Source: Paulinella micropora
Lineage: Eukaryota > Cercozoa > Imbricatea > Euglyphida
Assembly: GCA_009731375.1 (NCBI GenBank)
Contig: BJOX01000234.1
Span: 394,625 to 458,624 of the forward strand
DNA: 64,000 bases
Direction: 5' to 3'
Positions 43,914-53,710 of this stretch are shown here, one piece after another; the first letter of the stretch is position 1; the number at the start of each line of letters is the position of its first letter. Made by a program: the position numbers and the translations under genes. The notes beneath the pieces are model-generated. The model made no database searches. It saw only the letters and a program-made list of their open reading frames with translations, and had not been told where the DNA came from.

Positions 43914-44263
43914 CTCGAAGGTTACAGTCAGGCGCAGTTGCACTGCACAAAAAGAAAAACAAACATATAGGCTAGGGTCAGGCAATCACAAAACAGTCAG
44001 TAGGTACCTTTACAGAGTGGCAGATGCATCCCATAAGGGAGCAGGGCAAGCTAAACAAACATTCGATGCAAAATGGCGGTTTGCCTCGCAAGTTGCAGAA
44101 GCAAAGGCAAACAGAAGAAAGCAATGCAAACGAAAAAGCTCCAGCAACAGGCCTCCGCAAATGATTAAGAATGCTACCTTGCATGGCTTGTGAAGAAAGC
44201 CAAAGCTTTGCAAGACTTCCCCAAAGAAAAGTTCGAGGCAAAGTCAAGTTGCCTCGAACATTC
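43131..44263. other. Non-coding or unassigned, with (GA)n
   Basis: (GA)n at 43,860-43,908. Several open stretches (43,394-43,705 minus, 43,834-44,193 plus) show no motif. Cys-poor, Ser/Leu-rich readings look non-coding. Confidence 0.4.
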
Positions 44264-47200
44264 CTACCGGACAAAGATAGACAGCACGGCTAACGCACAC
44301 GTCATCCACACCAGCTCCACCCTGCAGGTAGGTAGATCGACCTTGTCATATTGCCAGGATGGTTGCAGAAAGCCAATCCCAGCAATATGCGACTTCGCCT
44401 CTACCATTGGCCCGTCCATCGTTTCTCTATTTTCGAAGTCTACAAACGTCGTCGGCACAAGAGGCTCACCTGGTGGCTTCTCCGACTTGTGACGTTCCAC
44501 TATTGCCCCCAGCCGCAAGTGCTTATCAATGTCCGCAAACCTAGACTCATTGAACTTACCGGAGGCAGTCGCCTCGCGATAGTATTACGGAACCGGAACA
44601 TTCACCATAAACGCCCCAGACCTAAAGTTGCCCGGCCTAGTACGTTCCCTGTTCCTTGGTTGAGCAACTATATTTGCCTCCGACACAGCTGCCCCATCCC
44701 ACGCCACTGGGACACCATTCCTGTTCCTCCTATTCTCTGCTCGAAGGACTGAAGAACTGGGAGCACTTCCTCTGCCCCCCACCTTTCCTTCTGCTCTCCT
44801 GACCACTGCTGCTCCTCCATCCTTCGCTACCCCTTCGTCCCCTTGTATCAGTTGGACAACCCCAGCGTCCCCACCAACCCCGCCAACGCCTCCCTGACCC
44901 GTCACCGTTACTGGCACACCATTGCTCGTCAACTCTTCAACTTCGACGACGTCTTCCGTTAGACCTTTTACAACCGCCCACTCATCATCCGTGAAAAATT
45001 TTCCGGGATTACCGCTACCTTCGCCACTTTTTTCCCGAGCAACCCCAGTGTCGTGAAACAAGCGCTGAAACGAAGTCGCCACTTTGCTCGTTGGGTAGAG
45101 AGTTGGCCAACCATGCACCGTTGGATCACGCACCATAATATCAGCAGTCAGTTTGAGCTTTCTTTCGTAAAAACTCCACACCAGATAAGCAGATTGCTCC
45201 ACATGGACCCCCATGAATACCCAGGCTCCCCCTTTTCCTCTCCCTTCTTTCCTTGCTTGTACATGACGCACAAGCAGCCAAAGGGGTGCAGCATAGAGTA
45301 GTGCGGGGGTGGTCGCCCGTAGAAAGCCTCATGCCTTGACGTAGTTGTCCCTTTCCTTCCCTGAAGATAGAGTAGAAACACTGCATAGTTGACCGCCAGC
45401 GGTACAAAGTAAACCGGTACAGACCTTGCAACCAGCAAAGTCGTCGCCAGCCCAAACACCACCTTAATCCCCGCCTCGGCATAGGCATCCTTGTTGGGAT
45501 CATTCCTCACAGGCAGATGACGTTCAACCCCAGTTTGCTTCAAGTGTTCCTTTATCCCTGTAGCCACCCACTCCTTGTCAGTACGAAACTTTTTTATCCG
45601 ATTCCCCGTCTGGGTCTCAGGCCAAGCTTGCAGCTGCTTCACGTGCTCCAGGGTGGCTTCTGGTCCCTTGTCTTGCACCAGTGGTTCTTCAGTAGCCCAG
45701 TTACATTATCCACAAACAAGTTGCAATACGGGGTTTCCCCATACATAGGGAACATGATCCTTCCCGTACCATCTCCACTCCAATCCTCTCCAGCTTTCTC
45801 GCAGACCGTTAGAGACGCACCCATGTAGTTGGCGTGCTTCTTCATCTTGGTTGTCTGACACGATGTACAGTCATGGACCCCCACCGAACCCTTTCCACTC
45901 AGAGTTATGTTACTCATCTTCACAAACTGTCGCGCCATCGTATCACCAAAATGGAATATGTCGCGCAGGCCACCCATGTCCACTTTCGTCGCAGGATTCA
46001 TCGACGTGGTCCAAAATGCAGAGGGATAGCATAGAAGTCCCCTACCAATATTTTCTCACTGGGGCGCAGGTCAATTCTCTTCTTCGTAACGAAGAAACCG
46101 TCATCCTGCATCACAATTGCGTATCCCTTTTTCTGTAGCTGGCCAGCCGAGAAGAGCACCCTGTCCAGCGTCTCGAGGCAGTAGGTTTCACCCATCGTCA
46201 CCTCCTGTGGTACTCCCTGTCCCGACACACCAGCAAACATCATCTTGCCCATCGTCGTCGCCCTCGTAGGTCCATCGATGCCCCTGAGGCCCAGCTCTTC
46301 ATCTTCCTTGTCCCTTAACATTGAGGCATCTGGCACCAGGTGCTTCGTTGATCCACTATCAAGGTATATTGCCTTCCTGTCGTTCTCTTCTCCCCCTCCA
46401 TCTGCCATCATACTGGTAGGCCCCTCATCAACTGGTGTGTTTGGCGGCTTTCTCTCTTCCTCGTTCTCCTCGCCCCCAGCCTCGCCTTCATTGACCGACA
46501 GCCTTTTTTCCACCCCCGTTCCTACTGTTATGGTAGTCTTCATCTCGTCCCACGTCCCTACCACCCTTTCCGTCGACGTAGATGCTTGTCCTTGCCCTTG
46601 CCCACGTCGTACAACCGCTTGCGGACCCGTCTGGTCCTCCCTTCCTCCACCGGATACAGGTAGAGTCGCAGTCACTGTCTTCTTCTCTTCCGTCGCAATA
46701 GTGTACGGCGGTGGGAACTGTCGCGCTCTTTCTCGCAACATCATTTTCTCGTTGTCATTTATCGCCATGTCCAACGCTTGCATCAGAGCTTCCCAACTCA
46801 CGTCGATCCACTCAACCACTTCCGCCGTTGGCTTCATTCTCAGATCCCGATTGTACCTCGGCATCTGTCCCGTCTTCCCCGGTACCGGTGATTCGTGAAA
46901 GAAGCGAAGCATTCTCTGGTACGCCAAGTCCGCCCTCATCACCGCGATGGTCGACGCATGACCACCATACCCTCGTCCCGGAGCAGACGCTTCATTATCC
47001 AGCACCGCCTTCCATGTCGACTTGAAGCCATCCGTCTGAGTTAGCTTGCAGAAAACCTTGTGGGTCTTCCAGTCCTGCGCCTGACACCATCTGCCGCAGT
47101 AGTAGACCAGCTTACAGTGGCCACACTTCTTAGTCGCTGTAATTGCACAGAATTCACATTCCCTCGGGGCTCTCTTTAGTATCGCCTCCGGCGCGTCCAA

Positions 47201-48636
47201 TCCGACCTCCCTTTCGAGCCCCTTGACATACGACTCCCAGTCAGCAGGCACCACTTTGAAATTGTGAAAACATTTCCAGTAGCCTAGTTCGCTCAAGCAG
47301 GCGTTGTTGAAGCACGTCCAGAAGTCAGCGATATTTACTTTGCCATTATACGTTTCACCTGGCTCATCCCCCTCCTCTTCTCCAATGAACAACATCGGGG
47401 CAGGAGCAGCCATGAACGCGTACGCCTTCTTCCTCTCGTCGCCCTTCCGCCCAACCTCCACGAGGCGTCCCCCATCCGCAGCTGGCGCCAAGTAAGCCTC
47501 CATCGTTCTCGGGACTTCCATTTCGTTGGGTGTCACTGCCAGACACGACACGGCCTGCATACCGTTGTTGGCTTTCTTTTCGCCAGCCTTCTCCCCCGGC
47601 CTAGCGTTAGTTTGAGTTGCGCTTCCGTTACCACTCGGCTTCTGGTTCCCATTCGCCTTCAGGTTTTCGTTCGGCGGCATCCTTTTGTGGTACCTGTCCT
47701 TCAATGTAGGACACCTTCTTCCCTGGTGGTCGTGACCCAGAATCCGGCACCTGATGGTGCACGTTAAGTACTTGTGCGGGTTGCCGAAGTTATAACATTC
47801 CAGCTTTCGTGCCTCCTTCGTCTGGTTCCCCTTCGCGTTCTGTTGCGTTGCAACCATCGCCATGCTCGTTTCTCTTTCTTCCCTGGGCAGCGCTTCGTTT
47901 GCGATCACCCTCCGTTCGAAGAGCCTCTTGAACTCATCCCAGGTAGCAGATGGGGTAGCCACTTGCGCATCCAAGAAGGCTTTCCATAGTTGCTTTTGCT
48001 CACACTTTGCCAGTAGTTTTAATACTGCATTCTCAACGTTGCGCTGATCGGCTCCCCATGTTCTTCCAGGAACTGGCAATTTGACTCAAAGTCACTGAGT
48101 TGAGCTCGTAGATCTTCTCTACACTTAAATTTCCATTGACACACCATGTTGTTTCGCCTTTGCTTCTGGTGCGCGTCGTTTCCTTGATACCTTTCTCGTA
48201 ACATTCTTAATAATTCCTCCGGTCTCAGCTGCTCTTCGCGTACCAAGTGCCGCACGATCCGTTCAGACGCCGATCCGTAGTCCAGTCCCTTATACAACCA
48301 CATGAAGATTTGAGCCCTTCTGGCCATCAATCTTCTCCTCTGAACCGGAGTCAGCTCGTTCTCATGTTGCTTGTTGTCGACGTCGCCCCTTGCACGCCTT
48401 ACCGCTCCTTCCTTGGCCTCCTTGGCTTCTGCTCGCAGTTCAGCTTCCACCTCGGTCCGCCATCGGATAACGTCGGCCAGGGGCTTCACATATTCCCAAC
48501 ACTGCACCGATGCGAGATCTGCCCGAACCTGTGCATACCAGTCATCTTAGCTCCGTCCCGTAACTCCGTCTTTGAGTGTAGGCGCCTTTCCCTGAAGAAC
48601 AGCGGTCGCAGCATCCTTTAGCGCAGAAGAGGACAT
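44264..48636 (-). pseudogene. Ty1/copia element, gag to start of RT, with MYND finger in gag
   Basis: Gag starts at ATG 48,636 (MSSSALKDAATAVLQG). A TAA interrupts at 48,546 and a frameshift near 48,030 leads into the 693-codon stretch 48,079-45,998. Domains there, in order: LWKAFLDAQVA, a zinc knuckle that has lost one Cys (CYNFGNPHKYLTC), a canonical MYND finger (CEFCAITATKKCGHC, YYCGRWCQAQDWKTHKVFC), a low-complexity linker and the protease (YLDSGSTKHLVPD). Pre-integrase (46,001-45,640; DCTSCQTTKMKKHA), integrase core (45,678-45,150; FRTDKEWVATGI, NKDAYAEAGIKVV), integrase C-terminus/linker (45,271-44,585) and the beginning of RT (44,518-44,265; HIAGIGFLQP) follow across further frameshifts. 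RT is cut off at about 44,264. Confidence 0.87.
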
Positions 48637-48655
48637 AACCCTTTATATTAATACT

Positions 48656-48849
48656 TGTCCAGAACGGTGTATAAGACCGGAGCACTTCGCGACTTGCTTA
48701 GTTTGGCAAATCTGAGATATTTACTAATCCACAGATTGAGGTACAAAAAGGCGCGTTCTAAAGACGCATGTCATGACCTGATTACTGCAAATGACATAAT
48801 CAGTCTAAACTAAATTATTCAAGTCCAGTGACCAATGTCAGTCCTAACA
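48656..48849 (-). repeat. Probable 5' LTR of the copia element
   Basis: On the minus strand this 194-bp segment begins TGTTAGGACTG and ends GTTCTGGACA (TG...CA), 20 bp before the gag ATG. The other LTRs here start with a similar rTTA after a gggggagc tract. No 3' copy is present because the element is truncated. Confidence 0.6.
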
Positions 48850-48913
48850 TTAAATTCTTAGTCCTCAATTGTGAACAATTACGGCCTCATGAATTATAAA
48901 TACCAATTCTATT

Positions 48914-50385
48914 CTAGCAATGAAGTTGGTACAAAGGCTTCTTTGCCAGCATCCACTTGGCTTCATTCTTAAGCTGATCCACCTCCTGATTTTTTGACGA
49001 AAAAGAATGGAAATTATTCTTGTTCTTGAGCATGAGACCAATGTTCTCCACACAAATGGCATCCGATTTCAATTGCTTGAGCTTGAGTTGTTCCCAGTGA
49101 GTGCTCCATTCCTCACTCTTCGAGATCCGTTCGTTGTCAACAGCCGATTGAAATCGAAAAAACCTGTTCGCCACGATGGCAACCTCCTCGGGCAGTACAA
49201 TGTCTGCCGAGCGACAGACGCGACGCACTTCTGCCAGCCAAGCACGAATATCAGCAACATGTTTCGTGTCTGATGTCTTGTTGACATCAATGGAGAAAAC
49301 CTTTTGATCGCCCAGAAGACGGTCCTCGCCTTTCTGATGTCGTTCCACCGTACGACGTCGTTCCTCCTCATTCCTCTCGATCTTACGAGTCCAAAAGGAG
49401 ACCTTCTGCTTTCTGCGAGCATCTTGCTGATTCCAAGCAATAGCAAAATGAGCAAAAGCCCTAGCCATGAAAGCAATCAAATCTGCCACCAGCAGTTGCT
49501 CCACTGTATCGAGCTTCTGAGAGGCCGTCACGAGGCCCAAGTGGGAAGATTCCCACTTCCATCACTTGTGTTCCAAAGCTGATCCGTTTGGTCGAAGAGT
49601 TTGGTGAGAACGTCGTCCATCGAAACGACGTTCACCGATACGCCCGAAGGACGAAAAATAAGATTTCCCATTGCGTACACAGTGGATGACACTACTTCCC
49701 ACGCTCGAACATGAAAAAGAGCGAAATTTTGCACTTCCTCCCCACTTGGGTGTCCTTCCTCTAAGACCTCCCAAGCTTGCCAGCAACCAATCAAGTCATA
49801 CAGAGGTTGCCCATGTTACTTGAAGAAATCCTTGAATAATCCCATACTCAAGGCAACAACATTCCATACCTCCGTTTGGACCAATCTGCCCGCTGCAAAA
49901 TTGAAATCCGCCAGCCTGTCGGTAGAAGCCATCAGTCTGGACACTGCCAACTTCTCAGGAGTCCAGTATGGGGTTCCCATCCCCACAGCTTCTGAGATTT
50001 GTACGACCATCTCAGCTGCCACCAAGACGTTAGCCACTGTAGTCTGTCCCACTACAATTGTAGACCACACATCTCGATTAACTCCTTGTCCAGTTCCCAA
50101 GGCATCGACGACTGTCTTGACAGTCTGAGCTGCCTTTATCGAAGGAAGCTGATCAGCCCAACTGTCCCCAGTCAGACGAGCTTGCAAAATCACCTGTAAA
50201 TCGTCCATGAGACGAGCAGGTGCTCCAACAAGCATAGGAGTAGCGCCTCCTGAAGACAAAGTACTCGTCCCCAAGGCTGATGTCAGCCCCATCCTGCGTA
50301 GACCGACCGACGGAGGCATCCTCAAGCCTCCGACACTACCACCCAACGGTGTAGCATACGGACTTCCTAGCATCCTCCTTCTCCT
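48914..50385 (-). pseudogene. Unrecognised gene broken by a stop and a frameshift
   Basis: A probable exon starts after a 3' splice-like site (tcattgcag, about 50,385) and reads GGLRMPPSVGLRRMG, LMDDLQVILQARLTGDSWAD, VVAAEMVVQISEAVG, TEVWNVVALSMGLFKDFFK. An in-frame TAA (about 49,814) follows; the frame continues IGCWQAWEVLEEGHPSGEE to about 49,530. A frameshift leads on to VTASQKLDTVEQLLVADLI, an Arg/Lys/Glu coiled-coil-like stretch (RKIERNEEERRRTVERHQK) and VRRVCRSADIVLPEE. It could be a gag-like protein of another retroelement or a host gene; I cannot tell. Confidence 0.5.
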
Positions 50386-51000
50386 CTGCAATGATAGCAT
50401 GTAAGATTGAGAGAAAAACAGAGAGAGTAGATGAAACAGAAGGCACACAACACACACACAACACTGCTTCCCAACAGCTTATGTGATATGTCTGTGTCCC
50501 TTTGCTACCTTGTTCAAGTCAAAACCAGACGTGTGCACTCCTAATCCTGACACACAATCTGTTTCTATCCTCTCCCCCTAAGGGAGAGTCCAACTAATTC
50601 AAACAAAACTTGAAAAAGGTCAACACCTTTTTCTGTTCGGATTTTCAAGGTGTCAAAAACCTCAAGAAAATCAAAGCGAGAAAAACGTGAGAACTTTGGC
50701 TTTTTGTGAAGCTCACGAAAAGCAAAAGCAAACCCGTTTAACTTTTGTTAGTGACTCCAGATGTAACTGGAACAGCTACTCTGACACTTAGTCGTCACTC
50801 AACAGTAGAGGGGCAGACCAAGCATAAGAGTCAAGTAACGACAAGCCGGACGACACTCAATGCCACTATGTATTGTGCGGGCCGGCCGACAGTCAGTACT
50901 TTGTACCCCAGTGGCACCGTTCCATCTTTTGTCTCTTTTTGGGTCTTTTCGTTGCGTTAGCCACCCCCCCCCCCCCCCCCCCCCCNNNNNNNNNNGGTGA
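50386..51000. other. Non-coding with a polypurine tract and poly(C)/N gap
   Basis: ctctccccctaaggg (about 50,570-50,585) is, on the minus strand, the same ttagggggag polypurine tract used by the copia elements here, so another LTR may start there. A C-run then an N gap (50,986-50,995) end the contig. Confidence 0.35.
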
Positions 51001-51204
51001 ACAAAAATAAGGGAAAAATATTTTAAAAATAATTAAATAATATGATTAAATGCTACAGGTACGCATATGCAAATATAAGTATGCACAGCGCAGCAAAGCG
51101 CGCTTAAATATCTCGTTCTAAAAATATATCGTAGCAAAGTGTGTCAGTCTGTCCGTCACTTCTAAAAGTATATCGTAGCAAAGTGTGTCTGTCATCACTT
51201 CACG

Positions 51205-51885
51205 GAAACCTAACCACTTTTTTAGCGGCGGGGCAGGCGTGAAAGATCACGGGAAGAATATTTTGGACGGACCGGCCTGTCTTTTTTGTGGAAACTCAAT
51301 CTTTTTTTCGCTCTGAATTCCACTTGGAAAAATCGGGCCGCACGATTTTTCTATGGAAAAAGAAAAAGAAAAAGAAAATTTTGAAAAAAAAACAGAAGTT
51401 TTTGAAATTTTCACTAGTCTGTAGTGGTAAAAATAAAAACAAGTTGGAACGGGCGATCTCCTTGTGTGTTTTTTTTTCTAATATGCTATTTCTATACTAG
51501 CTATAGACGAGCGATCCCCTGTCATATTCTCTTCACTTCACTAAAACCAAACCACTTTTTTAGCGGCGGGGCCGGCCTGAAAGATCACGAGAATTCGAAG
51601 AATATTTTGGACGGGCAGCCTTTCCTTTTTGCGGAAACGCAATCTTTTTTTCGCTATGAACTTCACTTGGAAAAAATCTGGCTGCCAGATTTTTCTATGG
51701 AAAAAAAAGAAAAAAAGAAGAAAAATTAAAAAAAAAGTTTTTGAAACTTTCCCTAGTTTGCATTGTGTGTGTGTTTTTTCTAATATATATACTAGATATA
51801 TGCTATTTCTATACCTAGTATATACTAGGTTTCTATTCCTAGTATATACTAGGTATAGACGTGCGATCTCTTGCCACTCGTTATG
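51205..51885. repeat. Two ~335-bp tandem repeats
   Basis: The block caaccactttttagcggcgg (one-base variants), gaagaatattttggacgg, ctttttttcgct, ttcacttggaaaaa, tttttctatgg, ctaatat, ending tagacg-gcgatc, occurs at 51,208-51,515 and 51,551-51,872. ctagtatatactag palindromes lie in the second copy. No protein signal; perhaps a non-autonomous element or promoter-region duplication for the gene at 52,013. Confidence 0.7.
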
Positions 51886-52012
51886 ATTTTGAAAAAAAAA
51901 CATGGGTTTTGCTTCAGGCCAATCGTTTTTTTTTGCTTGAGCAAAAAAGTCTTTTTGGACAGTTTTCTTTCGTTGCTGTGTTGTCCACGCTCTCCAAAGT
52001 CACTTTGAGCTG

Positions 52013-53026
52013 ATGTCTGACACCAACAAAGAGTTTGAACATTTCCACTGGTGGGTAAATGAGAAGCTTGAGCTGTTTGTCTCTAGCCATCCTTGGGTTG
52101 AGACTGAGACCAAGATTGGAGGCTCAAGCCTCGGTTTGGTCAGCAAGTTTGGTTCAACTAGTACTCAAACAGGCAGAACGTGGCAAGTGAGTGTGTTTGA
52201 TCCAAACAAGCAACAGCCACAACGCGTTTCCCTCGCAGAGGTCAAATGTTTGCATGCGGGCAACAAGGCCAAACTGCCACAGGATGTGACCTGGGATGTG
52301 TCGTTGCAAGACATCTTTGTGAAGGGGGCTACAGAAAAAGCACCAACCAGTCAGTCTTCTCTGTTCACTTGTGCTTGAAGATGTTGTGCTTGAAGATGTC
52401 TTGTTTGACTACTTTGATTCAAATGTGTGGTCTCGTTTGAAAAAAAAATGTCCATGTGCTTTCCCCCGTTTTTTGCGGTTGAAAAAACAAATTATGAATT
52501 CCATTTTTGCATGCAGAACAGCTGAACAAGAGGACGAAAGAAGTGCTCCAAGACCTGGCTCAGCAGTCCGCCACGGTGGCTGCCACCGATGCCCAGGTAG
52601 TTCCGGGCTTTGCTTTTATGCATGAAAGGGACACATTTGCAATTGCCAATGTGGAGCTTTTATGCATAAAAGCACTTCATTGGAAATTTCCCATGTGACC
52701 CTTTTATGCATAAATCTACATAGCGTTTCAAGCTGTTTTACTTGCAAAGGTGAGGTTGACCTCCTTGGAGGTGTCGACGTCGTGCACTGTGACTGTGTGA
52801 GATAGACAATTATCTTCTTCACGAACAATCCGCTTCGTCGTCTTCGTCCGGTGATGCATCGAACAAACCGCCCTGCTCGGTCGGTTGCTACAATGAGGCA
52901 CTCGGTGGTTGTGCAGTCAACGATGGTTACCACACCGAAGGTTTTTTTTGCAACGAAACCTGCCACATGCACATGAATTGGCACAATTTTCAAAAGATTG
53001 CAGCTGCATCGCAGGGCAAGGAGTAA
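52013..53026 (+). CDS. Short paralogue of the transposon methyltransferase protein (first and last domains only)
   Basis: Exon 1 (52,013-52,349) and exon 2 (52,517-52,596) join in phase through GT-AG borders. A third exon (about 52,802-53,026) is less certain at its start and ends in TAA. Exon 1 (EFEHFHWWVNEKLEL, ETKIGGSSLGLVSKFGS, LPQDVTWDVSLQDIFVKG) matches the first exon of the 53.7-57.9-kb gene. Exon 2 is a short helical stretch (KQLNKRTKEVLQDLAQQ). Exon 3 is Cys-rich (CSVGCYNEALGGCAVNDGYH, FFCNETCHMHMNW) and matches that gene's C-terminal Cys domain. The ParB-like and methyltransferase parts are absent. It could be a DNA-binding regulator derived from the transposon protein. The frame is intact as far as seen. 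Confidence 0.6.
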
Positions 53027-53255
53027 GTGGTGAAAATGTCTGTGTTTTTGAACACTTTTTGCTTTTATGCATAAAAGTGATTAACGTTAATTTTGATTAA
53101 ATGAGCCTTCGTACATTTTTTTTACTAGTTTTTTGTTTCAAAAACTGCTTCCGGAGCATTTTCGATCCGGAAGCTCCAAGGCTAGGAAGGTTGATTGCTA
53201 ATCAGGTTCAAAGTCTCTTTTTGACTTTTCTCAATGTACGCTTTTATGCATAAAT
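52613..53255. repeat. Five copies of palindrome CTTTTATGCATAAAAG
   Basis: Positions about 52,613 (one mismatch), 52,656, 52,700, 53,061 and 53,240. The first three fall in an intron and the last two downstream of the coding region of the 52-kb gene. The motif is not seen in the neighbouring transposon, which has its own palindrome. Confidence 0.85.
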
Positions 53256-53415
53256 GGTTTTTCCTGGATTTTCCATGTTTAAATTTCAGGTTTCGAAGTG
53301 TCCAAACCCTAGAAACCTGTTTTGGGCTGTTGTTGTTTCTAGTTTAACTTGGACCTGCCAACGTACGGCAATTGGGGGGGGGGGGGAATATCTGTAATGT
53401 ATTAAAATTTTCTGT

Positions 53416-53430
53416 TTTACCCGGGGTAAA
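53416..53430. repeat. Left subterminal palindrome of the transposon
   Basis: TTTACCCGGGGTAAA, 49 bp inside the left TIR. Counterpart: TTTACCCCTCCGGAGGGGTAAA at 62,474-62,495, 7 bp inside the right TIR. A transposase-binding site is a natural guess. Confidence 0.55.
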
Positions 53431-53710
53431 CGTGAAAAAAGGTCATGAAAGCAGTTTCAGCCATCGAAAAACGGTGCAGCCTAGCTATTTTAGCTAGAGC
53501 AGGTGATTTTTATGATATGTTTTCCGGAACTGACGTCGTGAAACACACTACAAGTACCGGTGCAAACGAGAACAAAAGTCTTGAACCGGTCCGGGGGCAC
53601 GAAGACGTTCAGACAAAATTAAAACAATGAAACAAAGTGATCAATTTAATGAAAAACGTACTTTCGAAAAATATGGCTAATTTCGAAAACAGTGCCCGAA
53701 TCCAGGTGCA

